Below are positions 30,997 through 40,853 of a DNA stretch of 64,000 nucleotides, one piece after another (the stretch's first letter is position 1; the number at the start of each line of letters is the position of its first letter). The translations under genes and the position numbers were made by a program. This DNA is from Sphingobacterium sp. ML3W (GTDB lineage: Bacteria > Bacteroidota > Bacteroidia > Sphingobacteriales > Sphingobacteriaceae), in assembly GCF_000747525.1 (NCBI RefSeq), contig NZ_CP009278.1, positions 2,294,001 to 2,358,000 of the forward strand, given 5' to 3'. The notes beneath the pieces were generated by a model. That model had not been told where the DNA came from and ran no database searches. It saw only the letters and a list, made by a program, of their open reading frames with translations.

Positions 30997-33582
30997 ATGC
31001 TAATGAAAAAACAGCTTATTTATACATGTTTATTGTTTTTCTTTCTGATACGACATACATCGTTGTATGCTAATGAACCAGATTCGGCTTATATTTTTGC
31101 CTATAGCTCGGGAAAGAATGACCACCATAATGGCTTGCATTTTGCATGGAGCCTGGACAAGAAGAAATGGAATAGCATTGGCGCTGAAGCGAGTTTCTTA
31201 CGGTCTGATTATGGTCGATGGGGATCGGAAAAAAAGATGATTGATCCTTTCTTGTTTTTATCTCCAACGGGAACTTGGCATTGTGTCTGGAGTTTGAATA
31301 AAGAAGATGGTGCTTTTGCACACAGTGCATCGCGCGATTTGATTCAATGGGAAAGCCAGTCCTATCCTTTGGTATCTGCAGGAGGCAATTGCCTCAGTCC
31401 TGTAATAGATTACAACAAAACGACTGGTACTTACCAAGTCGTCTGGAAGACGGATCGGAGTGTGCAAGGATATTATGCTGTAGAAACAAAGGATTTTAAA
31501 ACATTTTCTGCAGCTAAGAAAGTGACGGATGTGCAAAACAATAAAGTAGAGGTACGTCTAGTAGATGGAATCTATACGGGGACGGTTCATAAAGTTGCTT
31601 GGCAAACACTTGAAAATCTGCTTAAAAAACAGCAATTGGATGCTTATAAAGCAAAGTTGAACAGTGAGCGAATGGCGGATGATAGCTATCGCTTTGCTGA
31701 TTTACCTGCTCTGAAAGGAAAACTAAAATTAGATGAACATATTGCTGAACGGAAGATTAGTGATCTGCTTATTGGAGCATTTTTTGAAGATATCAATTAT
31801 GCAGCTGATGGTGGATTATATGCAGAATTGATCCAGAATAGGGGATTTGAATACTCTTCTATGGACCGAAAAGAATGGAACAGTTTGACTGCCTGGAGTA
31901 CCACGAATAGTGAAACGATTCTTGCGATTGATACGCTATCTCCAATTCACAAAAATAACCGCCACTATGTGAGCATGCATGCTAAAAATGGGGCTGGGAT
32001 TGTTAATGAAGGATTTGGTGGTATTTCTATCCAGAAAGGCGAACACTATAAATTTTCGGTATATGCTCGAACAAAATCTGGGCAATTTGGGCAATTGATA
32101 ATTCGGTTGGTAGATGGGAAGGGGATTACTATTGGTGAAACGAAAACAAAAAAAATAGCTAAAAAATGGGAACAGTACAAATTGGAAATGGTCGGAAATG
32201 CAACCGTTCCAGATGCTCGATTGGTGATTGCTTACTCAACCGATGGCGTAATCGATATGGACATGGTCTCGTTATTTCCAAAAAATACTTTCCGAAATAG
32301 AGATAACGGACTGAGAGCAGATCTTGCTACCACTATTGCTGATATGAAGCCTCGTTTTGTTCGTTTTCCAGGTGGTTGTGTAGCTCATGGTGATGGTATA
32401 GATAATATCTATCATTGGAAAAATACGATCGGACCATTGGAGCAACGAAAGCCACAGCGTAATCTTTGGGGATATCATCAGTCATTTGGCTTAGGATATT
32501 TTGAATATTTCCAATTTTGTGAAGATTTAGGTGCAGAACCTGTACCTGTTGTGGCGGCAGGTGTACCATGCCAAAATTCGGGACATCATGGTCACGAACT
32601 TGGTGGACAGCAGTGTGGTATTCCTATGGAAGATATGGGCGATTATATTCAAGATATTTTGGATTTAATTGAATATGCCAATGGAGATAGTAAAACTTTT
32701 TGGGGTAAGAAACGTGCTGAAGCGGGACATGCTGCTCCTTTTAACTTGAAATATATAGGTATTGGTAATGAAGATTTGATTACTGATATATTCAAAGAAC
32801 GCTTTACTATGATCTATCAAGCTGTAAAAGAGAAATATCCTGATGTTGAGGTTATTGGTACAGCGGGGCCTTTTTACGAAGGATCGGATTATGTGGAAGG
32901 GTGGGAGTTGGCAACAAAATTGGAGGTTCCTTTAATTGATGAGCATTACTACAATCCTCCAGGATGGTTTATCCATAATCAGGACTTTTACGATCGTTAT
33001 GACCGCAAGAAGGCTAAGGTATATCTTGGAGAGTATGCTGCGCATCTTTCTGATCGTGCCAGTACAATTGAAACAGCATTGGCCGAGGCACTGCACTTGT
33101 GTAACGTGGAGCGGAATGCCGATATCGTTACGATGACTTCTTATGCACCTCTACTAGCAAAAGAAGGTAATACGCAGTGGTCTCCTGATCTGATCTATTT
33201 CGATAATACAACGGTGAAACCTACTGTGGGTTATTATATTCAACAAGCATTTGGACAACATGCTGGGCATACCTATCTATTCAGTGATTTACAGTTGTCA
33301 AATCAAGATGAAGCGGTTCGTAAACGAGTTGGAAAATCAATCGTCCGCGACGCTAAATCGGGTGATATTATCGTGAAACTGGTGAATTTGTTGCCTGTTG
33401 CAATTGACCTTGAACTTGATCTTTCGGCGATTGGTATTACAGGGCAAGAGGTACATGCAACTGTTATATCAGGTGCACCGGCAGACCGAACAGCTAAACC
33501 TGTGCGGACTACGCTTCAATTGGAAAATTGCAAATTGTCTCCTTATTCGTTCACCGTTTTTCGCATACCTGCTCAAAAATAA
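30997..33582 (+). CDS. Fusion of a truncated GH43-like propeller domain to a GH51 arabinofuranosidase, secreted
   Basis: In this 861-residue protein a signal peptide (LIYTCLLFFFLIRHTSLYA) is followed by about 190 residues with the repeating propeller pattern of GH43-like proteins (SAYIFAYSSGKNDHHNGLHFAWSLDKKKW, IDPFLFLSPTGTWHCVWSL, ASRDLIQWESQSYPLV). A complete GH51 module runs from about residue 245 (IGAFFEDINYAADGGLYAELIQNRGFEY), with acid/base E592 (IGIGNED) and nucleophile E679 (YLGEYAAH). The propeller part is about half of a normal GH43 domain, so it is probably a binding module rather than an enzyme. The ATG at 31003 is an equally good start. It probably removes arabinofuranose from a branched glycan; the fusion is unusual. 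Confidence 0.88.
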   Translation: MLMKKQLIYTCLLFFFLIRHTSLYANEPDSAYIFAYSSGKNDHHNGLHFAWSLDKKKWNSIGAEASFLRSDYGRWGSEKKMIDPFLFLSPTGTWHCVWSLNKEDGAFAHSASRDLIQWESQSYPLVSAGGNCLSPVIDYNKTTGTYQVVWKTDRSVQGYYAVETKDFKTFSAAKKVTDVQNNKVEVRLVDGIYTGTVHKVAWQTLENLLKKQQLDAYKAKLNSERMADDSYRFADLPALKGKLKLDEHIAERKISDLLIGAFFEDINYAADGGLYAELIQNRGFEYSSMDRKEWNSLTAWSTTNSETILAIDTLSPIHKNNRHYVSMHAKNGAGIVNEGFGGISIQKGEHYKFSVYARTKSGQFGQLIIRLVDGKGITIGETKTKKIAKKWEQYKLEMVGNATVPDARLVIAYSTDGVIDMDMVSLFPKNTFRNRDNGLRADLATTIADMKPRFVRFPGGCVAHGDGIDNIYHWKNTIGPLEQRKPQRNLWGYHQSFGLGYFEYFQFCEDLGAEPVPVVAAGVPCQNSGHHGHELGGQQCGIPMEDMGDYIQDILDLIEYANGDSKTFWGKKRAEAGHAAPFNLKYIGIGNEDLITDIFKERFTMIYQAVKEKYPDVEVIGTAGPFYEGSDYVEGWELATKLEVPLIDEHYYNPPGWFIHNQDFYDRYDRKKAKVYLGEYAAHLSDRASTIETALAEALHLCNVERNADIVTMTSYAPLLAKEGNTQWSPDLIYFDNTTVKPTVGYYIQQAFGQHAGHTYLFSDLQLSNQDEAVRKRVGKSIVRDAKSGDIIVKLVNLLPVAIDLELDLSAIGITGQEVHATVISGAPADRTAKPVRTTLQLENCKLSPYSFTVFRIPAQK

Positions 33583-33590
33583 GTAGTAAC

Positions 33591-34667
33591 ATGAAAAAGA
33601 TACACATTATAATCCGATGGCCATTGCTATTGGTGGCAATATTGATGGGAATCACAGCATTCGGACAACAAAGTATAGCTTCAAAACCTGGCCCAGTAGC
33701 TTATCTGTTTGCTTATTTTTCTGACAATAGTCCAGACGGCGAGCAGGTCCGTTATGCGATAAGCAAAGATGGTTTAAATTATCAGCCCTTGAATGAGGGG
33801 AAACCGGTTATTGCATCTGATAGCATTGCTTTAAAAAAGGGTATTCGCGATCCCCATATCATGCGTTCTGAAGATGGAAAAACGTTCTATATGGTGCTGA
33901 CGGATATGCGCTCAAGCGAGGGCTGGCAAAGCAATGATGGTATTATCCTGATGAAAAGTACCGATCTAATCCATTGGGAACATCGAGCGATTGATTTTCC
34001 AACGCGGTTTCCTGATTTGGAAGGATTTGATCAGGATAATTTACACGCGGTCTGGGCGCCGCAAACCATTTGGGACAATGACAAACAACAATACATGATC
34101 TATTATTCTATAGGTAGACATGACTGGGAGTATGCCGTAGGAGATAAAAAACAGCCTTATTTTAAAATCTATTACTCGTATGCGAATGCAGATTTCACGG
34201 ATATCAGTACGCCTCAACTTTTATTTGATTTTGGAACGGCAGCTATTGATGGTGATATTGTGTATGATAAACAGAAAAAGAAATACGTGTTATTTTTTAA
34301 GGATGAGGGCTTATCTACGATCAATAATGGTTTACGGACCAGGAGTGGGGTGATGCGAGCACTAAGTAAAAATGTGACAGGACCCTATCGTGCAGAATAC
34401 CGTCACCTCAATCCGGATCAACATAAACCTGTTGAGGGTTCCAGTGTGTTCAAGCTGATTGATTCGGATGAGTACATACTAATGTATGACTGTTACACGG
34501 AGGGCTATTATCAGTTTTGTAAAAGCTCAGATCTATCGCATTTTACTTTTGTTCAAAATACACCATTGCACGGTCAGTTTACTCCCAGACATGGTTCGGT
34601 CATGCCCATAACCAGTGTTGAGTTGCAAAAACTGACTGATAAATTTGGAATTCCTTCTGGGTTTTAA
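33591..34667 (+). CDS. GH43-family glycoside hydrolase-like protein, secreted
   Basis: I chose ATG 33591 because it starts a signal peptide (PLLLVAILMGITAFGQ) and lies 8 bp after the previous stop; the open frame further upstream overlaps that gene. The 358-residue protein has a five-bladed propeller pattern: AYLFAYFSD, GIRDPHIMRSEDGKTFYMVLTDM, STDLIHWEHR, HAVWAPQTIWDNDKQQYMIYYSI, AIDGDIVYD, PVEGSSVFKL and PRHGSVMPI. The Asp in GIRDPH and the Glu in VEGSS match family catalytic positions. It is probably an alpha-L-arabinofuranosidase, arabinanase or related exo-enzyme in the periplasm. It is closely similar to the N-terminal half of the protein at 40854-42776. Confidence 0.85.
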   Translation: MKKIHIIIRWPLLLVAILMGITAFGQQSIASKPGPVAYLFAYFSDNSPDGEQVRYAISKDGLNYQPLNEGKPVIASDSIALKKGIRDPHIMRSEDGKTFYMVLTDMRSSEGWQSNDGIILMKSTDLIHWEHRAIDFPTRFPDLEGFDQDNLHAVWAPQTIWDNDKQQYMIYYSIGRHDWEYAVGDKKQPYFKIYYSYANADFTDISTPQLLFDFGTAAIDGDIVYDKQKKKYVLFFKDEGLSTINNGLRTRSGVMRALSKNVTGPYRAEYRHLNPDQHKPVEGSSVFKLIDSDEYILMYDCYTEGYYQFCKSSDLSHFTFVQNTPLHGQFTPRHGSVMPITSVELQKLTDKFGIPSGF

Positions 34668-35093
34668 AGCGTATAATTTTTGTTTTATTTTTGAAAATTC
34701 AACAAGATTTTAAACTTATTTGGTTTGTATATCCTTATTGTACAAGCTGTTGTGTTGATGATTTTTGTTCGGATAGCGTGTTTGATGAATATAAAAAAAA
34801 TAAATGTTTGTTTTACATTTATTTTTTTATATTTGTTATACAATTATAACCAATATAGTTTTTTCACCTTAATTAGAGACTATGGATTCCTAATACTATG
34901 CTTGAATTTTTTATCAAGGATAAAAAAATTTGTCACTTTTTTTAAGTGTATGTTTAACATTTAATAATAATGGTTTTTACATTTCAGTATTTTAAAAGTT
35001 CTGGTGCTTATGTCATCTGATTTTGCTCATGAACCGTTTTAACCTGAACGGAATTTTAAAAAAATGAAACCAATTATCGAAAACGACTAAATT
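34668..35093. promoter_or_regulatory. 426-bp gap with a likely promoter for the SusC operon
   Basis: The gap is very AT-rich. TATATTTG at 34828-34835 matches the Bacteroidota -7 box TAnnTTTG, with TTTG at 34807-34810 as a possible -33 element (17-bp gap, slightly short). A long leader to the SusC ATG (35094) would result. I see no gene, hairpin or known riboswitch here. Confidence 0.4.
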
Positions 35094-38000
35094 ATGAAAA
35101 ACAAAAAAATTCTTTTTTTATATGTTTTTATGTGGTTATTGCCCTTATTGACATATGCACAAACCAAAATTACGGGGCAGGTAATAAATAAGGACAAAGA
35201 GCCGATCGTAGGCGCCAGTGTGCTTGTTGGAGGAATGCCCAATTTAATTACAAGTACAGATCATGATGGTCGTTTCCAATTGAATGATGGAAAAGGCTTC
35301 CTACTGATTACCTATGTTGGATACAAAACACAGCGTGTCGCGATCGGTAATGAAACCAAATTTTCTGTTACTATGGAAACGAGTGATCAATCTTTGGAAG
35401 AGGTGGTGGTGGTGGGTTACGGAACGCAGTCCAAGCGAAATATTACAGGAGCCGTAAGTAATATTAAATCGGAGGATATTGTGCGTTCTTCTTCAACAAC
35501 TGCAGCCGGTGCATTAGCGGGTAAGGTACAGGGTATTTCTGTACGTGGTAAAGATGCTCGTCCAGGAAGAGGGGCAGCGCTTGAGATTCGTAATATGGGT
35601 AATCCACTTTATGTCATCGATGGAGTAGCTTATGGTGGTCAAACAGGTACGGACTGGGTAGGAACTCAAAATGGTTCTGGTGCGGATATCTTTAATGCCC
35701 TGAATCTGGAGGATATTGAAAGTATATCCATCTTGAAGGATGCTGCCGCCGCTGTATATGGATTCAGAGCATCTGGTGGGGTGGTTTTAATCACCACTAA
35801 AAAAGGAAATAAAGGTGAAAAGGCAAAAATCAATATCAATGGATATCAGGGATGGCAGAATTTAACACGTTTTCCTAATCTGGCAAATGCCGCACAATAT
35901 ACACTCGGGCTAGTGGAAGCTGCCCAAAATGAGGGAAAAGATCCGAATGCGGTCTACACCCCAGATGAGCTTGCAAAATGGCAAATGGGGACAGATCCTG
36001 GATATAAAAGCTATGATTATTACGATATGATTATTCGCAAGAATATTCCGCAACGTAACATCAGTGCCAACGTGACAGGAGGTAGTGATAAGTCTAATTA
36101 TTTTCTATCGATAGGGCATCTCACTCAAGATGCGATGATTAAGGATTTTAATTATAAAAGAACCAATCTACAGGCCAATATGGAAGCCCAGGTTTTGGAG
36201 GGTTTAACAGTAGGTACCCAGATTTCAGGAAGACATGAGGGGACACAAGATGTTGGTTTGCCTGGGGGAGATGGCTACTTTTCATCGATTCTGGCCATGT
36301 TCAAAAACAGACCTACGGTGTCACCCTATGTAAATGATAATCCAGATTACCCAACACACACCAATGATTTTGCGTACAATCCCGCTGTTTTTGACCGTGA
36401 TATTGCAGGTTATAAAGACAATAGATATTTAGCTGGAAATGTAAATTTATTTGCCTCTTATAAAACCAAGTTCGGTCTTTCTGCTAAAGGAACAGTTTCC
36501 TACAATTACACGAATAATAAGTTCGATGGATTTCAATATACCTATGATGTATACCGTTTTGAAGATAATGAATATAAAGCTACTGGAGGAAGTCGTTCAG
36601 GATGGCGCTATGATACCAATAGGGATATTGTTTCCCGTTTTGCGCAGTTCTTAGTTGATTATAACAAGCAGATCGGTGATCATTCTTTCTCGGGTACACT
36701 CGGGTACGAACGTTCCGATTGGGAGAGAACGATGAAGACGCTTGGAGCAAATCCATCCAATAATTATATCCCGCTGTTGCGTCTTTCTGAATTAAATGAG
36801 CTTGGGGATAACTGGGATTATCAAGCTCGTGCCGGATATATCGGTCGATTGAACTATAATTATAAAGGGAAATATTTACTTGAATTACTGGGAAGATACG
36901 ACGGTTCGTATCTGTATTATAATGATCGCCGCTGGGGATTTTTTCCTGGTGCTTCTCTCGGATGGCGGATTTCTGATGAAAACTTCTTTAAACCCCTAAA
37001 AAGTGTGGTTAATGACCTGAAGATCCGTGCATCTATCGGGCAGACCGGCCTGGAAGAAGGAGTGGGTATGCATGGCTATCTAGCTGGTTACAACTGGGCT
37101 TCGGGCGATGCCGTACTGGACGGGAATTACGTACCTGGTTTACAGCCTCGTGGTTTACCAGTAAGGAAACTTTCTTGGGTGAAAAACACCAACTATAATA
37201 TTGGCGTCGATGTGGGGATGTTGGACAATAAATTGACCATGACGGCCGATGCCTTTAAGATTATCCGAACTGGATTTCCAGGGAAGAAATACGATGTTCT
37301 ACTTCCGGTAGAAATTGGATATGACCTTCCTAATGAAAATTTGGGTAAAAATGGATATTACGGTGCTGAAGGGATCATTACCTATACGGATAAGATCGGT
37401 GAATTGAACTATGTGGTGAGTGCTAATCTTACTTATTCACGCTTTAAGAATCTCGAGTCTTATAAACCAAGATTCAGTAATTCGTGGAATGAGTACCGGA
37501 GTTCGGCCGAAGACCGTTGGGGTGGTGCTTGGTGGGGTTATCAAGTGGTTGGACGATTCCAGTCGGAAGACGAAATTAATAATCATCCGATCAACAATGA
37601 TGGCGCGAATAATCGTACGCAACTGCCGGGAGATTTTATCTATAAAGATGTTAATGGTGATGGTGTAATCAATGGTATGGACGAACGTCCTATCGGCTAC
37701 CCAACAGGTTGGGCTCCAATTATGTCATTCGGTGGAAGGATAGGGTTGAACTGGAAAGGTATCGACATGAATGTTGATTTTTCTGGGGGTACGGTACAGT
37801 CTTGGTTTCAAGATTACGAACTGCGTAATGCCTTTCACGGAGGCGGTAATTCTCCAGCATATCTATTGGAGGATCGCTGGCATCGTGTCGATCCTTATGA
37901 TCCAAATAGTGAATGGATTGCAGGTTATTATCCGGCACTAAGAAATGGAAATTCTGGTCCCAATAGTAGAAACAGCGACTTTTGGTTAACCAATGTTCGT

Positions 38001-38219
38001 TATTTAAGAATCAGAAACCTAGAGCTTGGTTACAACTTTTCTACTGGTTTAGTGAAAAAAATAAAAGCAGAGAAAATCCGCATCTACGCCAATGCGTCCA
38101 ATCTGTTTTCTTTTGATAACGTGAAAAAATTTCAGATCGATCCAGAGATCGAAGCAGCAGCAGCCGTAGTATATCCGCAACAGCGCGTAGTTATGGTTGG
38201 GTTTAATGTTACATTTTAA
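35094..38219 (+). CDS. SusC-type TonB-dependent outer-membrane glycan transporter (arabinan locus)
   Basis: This 1041-residue protein has a signal peptide (ILFLYVFMWLLPLLTYAQ). The carboxypeptidase-regulatory domain (ITGQVINKDKEPIVGASVLV, about 25-105) carries the TonB-linked signature LEEVVVVGYGTQSKRNITGAVSNI. It continues with a plug domain (to about 235, AAVYGFRASGGVVLITTKKG) and a 22-strand barrel ending in VVMVGFNVTF. It forms the outer-membrane import channel with the SusD encoded 12 bp later, pulling oligosaccharides into the periplasm with TonB energy. An STN signalling domain is absent, so it is not an ECF/FecR-linked receptor. By context its ligand is an arabinose-containing glycan. 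Confidence 0.95.
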   Translation: MKNKKILFLYVFMWLLPLLTYAQTKITGQVINKDKEPIVGASVLVGGMPNLITSTDHDGRFQLNDGKGFLLITYVGYKTQRVAIGNETKFSVTMETSDQSLEEVVVVGYGTQSKRNITGAVSNIKSEDIVRSSSTTAAGALAGKVQGISVRGKDARPGRGAALEIRNMGNPLYVIDGVAYGGQTGTDWVGTQNGSGADIFNALNLEDIESISILKDAAAAVYGFRASGGVVLITTKKGNKGEKAKININGYQGWQNLTRFPNLANAAQYTLGLVEAAQNEGKDPNAVYTPDELAKWQMGTDPGYKSYDYYDMIIRKNIPQRNISANVTGGSDKSNYFLSIGHLTQDAMIKDFNYKRTNLQANMEAQVLEGLTVGTQISGRHEGTQDVGLPGGDGYFSSILAMFKNRPTVSPYVNDNPDYPTHTNDFAYNPAVFDRDIAGYKDNRYLAGNVNLFASYKTKFGLSAKGTVSYNYTNNKFDGFQYTYDVYRFEDNEYKATGGSRSGWRYDTNRDIVSRFAQFLVDYNKQIGDHSFSGTLGYERSDWERTMKTLGANPSNNYIPLLRLSELNELGDNWDYQARAGYIGRLNYNYKGKYLLELLGRYDGSYLYYNDRRWGFFPGASLGWRISDENFFKPLKSVVNDLKIRASIGQTGLEEGVGMHGYLAGYNWASGDAVLDGNYVPGLQPRGLPVRKLSWVKNTNYNIGVDVGMLDNKLTMTADAFKIIRTGFPGKKYDVLLPVEIGYDLPNENLGKNGYYGAEGIITYTDKIGELNYVVSANLTYSRFKNLESYKPRFSNSWNEYRSSAEDRWGGAWWGYQVVGRFQSEDEINNHPINNDGANNRTQLPGDFIYKDVNGDGVINGMDERPIGYPTGWAPIMSFGGRIGLNWKGIDMNVDFSGGTVQSWFQDYELRNAFHGGGNSPAYLLEDRWHRVDPYDPNSEWIAGYYPALRNGNSGPNSRNSDFWLTNVRYLRIRNLELGYNFSTGLVKKIKAEKIRIYANASNLFSFDNVKKFQIDPEIEAAAAVVYPQQRVVMVGFNVTF

Positions 38220-38231
38220 AGAAAATCAAGA

Positions 38232-40088
38232 ATGAAAAAGCTATATACATGTTTGGCTCTGTTTGTATGCCTTGGATTTGGAGGCTGTAAACACGACGAA
38301 TGGTTTGATCGGGATTCCAAAAGTATGATCACGGATGATCAGCTTTGGAACGATCCAAAATTGCTGACTTCACTATTGGCAAATTATTATAACCGCTTAC
38401 CAACTCTTCATGGTGTTTTTAACACGGGTGGTATGAGTGAGCTGGATGATGCGATGTGGTCCGGGCACCGTGATCAGAATTGGCGTAATGATTTTCAATT
38501 TGGTGATGACTACGGCCGTTATTGGGATTATGGATTAATTCGTGATATCAACCTTTCATTAGAAAACGTAGAAACATTAAGTATCAAGTTAACTGAAGCA
38601 ACAAAGAAGCAATATCTGGCGGAACTTCGATTTATTCGGGCACTGGTTTATTTTGAAATGGTAAAACGTATGGGAGGAGTTCCTTTGGTGACGACGCAAC
38701 TCATCTATGATTTTAGCGGTGATCCAACGCCGCTTCAGGTACCTCGGGCTAAAGAGCATGAGGTTTACGATTTTATATACCAGGAAATGGAAGCAATAAA
38801 AGAGGATCTTGCGGGTAATAGTACGAGTAAAACCCGAGCCAATAAATATACGGTTCTTGCTTTGGAAAGTAGAGCAATGTTGTATGCGGCATCCTTAGCT
38901 AAATACAATGGTTTGATGGCAGAACCAATCGTTACTGCTGGTGGTGAAGTAGGAATACCTGCAACTATGGCGAATGATTATTATCGTAAATCATTAGCAG
39001 CTTCTAAAGAGCTGATGAGTGGTCCTTATCGTTTGTTCAATGAAAATCCGGATAAGGGCAATAATTTCTACGAAATGTTGAACAAAAAAACAGGATCTGA
39101 AGTAATTTTTGCAAAGGATTTTGCAGTTGGTCTTAAAATCCATCGCTTTACCTATGATAATATTGTCAAAAGCCTGACAGAAGACAATGAGTCCTCATCC
39201 ACCATTTCTCCTTCGCTCAGTTTGGTGGAGAGTTTCGATTATCTTGATGGACGGAAAGGGACGCTTCAAGATCGTGATGCGAATGGAAATTACATAACTT
39301 ATACTGGTATTGATGATATTTTTAAGAACAAGGATGCCCGTCTATATGGTACTGTGGTTTATCCAGGAAGTTCTTTCCGAAATAGTGGCGTGAGCATACA
39401 GGCAGGTGTTGCGACATGGCAAAACGGAACGTACCAACTTGCAACAGCTCCAGAATTGGGCCAGCAATTAGGAAATCAACTTGGGGAAGCAAATGCAGGT
39501 GGATTGTGGACTGGTTTTGATGGTCCGAAGGATGATGCACAGGATGTGAGCAATACGGGTTTCTATATCCGCAAATTTGTGAGTGATGCTCCTGCTGCTA
39601 GTGCCAGAGGGACATCTGCGGCAAATTGGTGGCCTTGGTTCCGTATTGGCGAAGTTTACCTAAATGCTGCTGAAGCTACATTTGAGCTTGGACAAACCGG
39701 TGAAGCTACTCAATACATCAATACTTTACGTGAGCGTGCTGGATTTCCGGCCAATAGTATCAGCACATTAAGCATGGATATCATTCGTAATGAACGTAGG
39801 GTAGAACTTGCTTTTGAAGATCACCGCTTTTTCGACTTGAAACGATGGCGTTTAGCGCATACGGTATGGAATGGATCTGAAAATGACCCCAATGCTGTGG
39901 TATGCGGTCTGTATGGTTATCGTGTGGTACGTCCAGGACATGTGGACCATGGTAAATTTATCTATGCACGCATGAAACCTAGTCGTTTCCGCAAAGCTCG
40001 TTTTTTCCGTTTAGCAAATTATTATTCTTCTATTGAGCAAAGGGTGCTGGACAATAATCCAAAAATTGTTAGAAATCCATTGCAATAA
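38232..40088 (+). CDS. SusD/RagB-family surface glycan-binding lipoprotein
   Basis: This 618-residue protein has a lipoprotein signal with Cys at about residue 19 (CLGFGGC). The SusD pattern follows: YWDYGLIRDINLSLENVETL, YLAELRFIRALVYFEMVKRMGGVPLVT, and the C-terminal RIGEVYLNAAEATFELGQTGEATQYINTLRERAGF and IIRNERRVELAFEDHRFFDLKRWRLA. It caps the SusC channel on the cell surface and captures glycan. The TPR-like helices and RagB/SusD C-terminal domain are complete and the length is slightly above average. It is followed by the DUF3823 lipoprotein. Confidence 0.95.
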   Translation: MKKLYTCLALFVCLGFGGCKHDEWFDRDSKSMITDDQLWNDPKLLTSLLANYYNRLPTLHGVFNTGGMSELDDAMWSGHRDQNWRNDFQFGDDYGRYWDYGLIRDINLSLENVETLSIKLTEATKKQYLAELRFIRALVYFEMVKRMGGVPLVTTQLIYDFSGDPTPLQVPRAKEHEVYDFIYQEMEAIKEDLAGNSTSKTRANKYTVLALESRAMLYAASLAKYNGLMAEPIVTAGGEVGIPATMANDYYRKSLAASKELMSGPYRLFNENPDKGNNFYEMLNKKTGSEVIFAKDFAVGLKIHRFTYDNIVKSLTEDNESSSTISPSLSLVESFDYLDGRKGTLQDRDANGNYITYTGIDDIFKNKDARLYGTVVYPGSSFRNSGVSIQAGVATWQNGTYQLATAPELGQQLGNQLGEANAGGLWTGFDGPKDDAQDVSNTGFYIRKFVSDAPAASARGTSAANWWPWFRIGEVYLNAAEATFELGQTGEATQYINTLRERAGFPANSISTLSMDIIRNERRVELAFEDHRFFDLKRWRLAHTVWNGSENDPNAVVCGLYGYRVVRPGHVDHGKFIYARMKPSRFRKARFFRLANYYSSIEQRVLDNNPKIVRNPLQ

Positions 40089-40099
40089 TCTACTGAGTC

Positions 40100-40777
40100 A
40101 TGAAAATAAAATTTTTAACAGTACTAACTGCTATACTAGGTCTTTTGGTAGTTGGTTGTGAATATGATAATTTTGAAACACCTAAAGATTTGTTAACCGG
40201 AAAAGTAGTTTTTGAGGGTAAAGCTGTCGGTGTTCGCAATAATGGTCCTGAACTGGAGTTATGGCAGGATGGTTATCCTTTAAAATCATTGATTCCGGTA
40301 TATATCAATCAAGCAGGTGAGTTTTCTGCCAGCTTATTTAAAGGAAAGTATAAATTAGTCCGAAAAGGAAATTCACCATGGCTTCGCCAATCGACCGATA
40401 CGATTGATGTAAATGTGGATGGAAATACAGTTCTGGATGTACCCGTTACTCCTTATTTTTTGGTGGAAAATGAAAGTTTTCAGACAACAAACGGTCAACT
40501 ATCGGCAAACTTTACCATCAAAAAAACCGTTGAGTCTTCCAATCTGGATCAAGTAAAGGTTTTCTTGCGGAAATCTATGTTGACCGATCATGTCGTTTTC
40601 GATCAGGAAATTAAAATTGATCTTAACAACATCGTGCTTGGAGCGGAAACACGTGTTACCGCACAGTTGTCTACTGGATTGAAAGACCAGGATTATATTT
40701 TTGCGCGTGTGGGTGTGAAGGCTTCCTCATCGGAAGAGTATACTTACACTCCTGTACAAAAGATAATCTTAAAGTAA
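40100..40777 (+). CDS. DUF3823-domain lipoprotein of a SusCD locus
   Basis: This 225-residue protein has a lipoprotein signal with Cys at about residue 20 (ILGLLVVGC). An N-terminal beta-sandwich of the DUF3823 type follows (DLLTGKVVFEGKAVGVRNNGPELELWQDGYPL, VYINQAGEFSASLFKGKYKLVRKGNSPWL), and then a second beta domain (FLVENESFQTTNGQLSANFTIKKT). DUF3823 proteins are regularly encoded directly after SusD and are thought to be surface glycan-binding or assembly partners. The exact role is unknown. It lies 12 bp after the susD gene and is clearly in the operon. Confidence 0.85.
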   Translation: MKIKFLTVLTAILGLLVVGCEYDNFETPKDLLTGKVVFEGKAVGVRNNGPELELWQDGYPLKSLIPVYINQAGEFSASLFKGKYKLVRKGNSPWLRQSTDTIDVNVDGNTVLDVPVTPYFLVENESFQTTNGQLSANFTIKKTVESSNLDQVKVFLRKSMLTDHVVFDQEIKIDLNNIVLGAETRVTAQLSTGLKDQDYIFARVGVKASSSEEYTYTPVQKIILK

Positions 40778-40853
40778 TTTATGCGGTACTATTTGTAAAT
40801 TCGTGAAAAGCATGCTCAATATCATTCTATTAACCTTATAACATAAACCTTAC

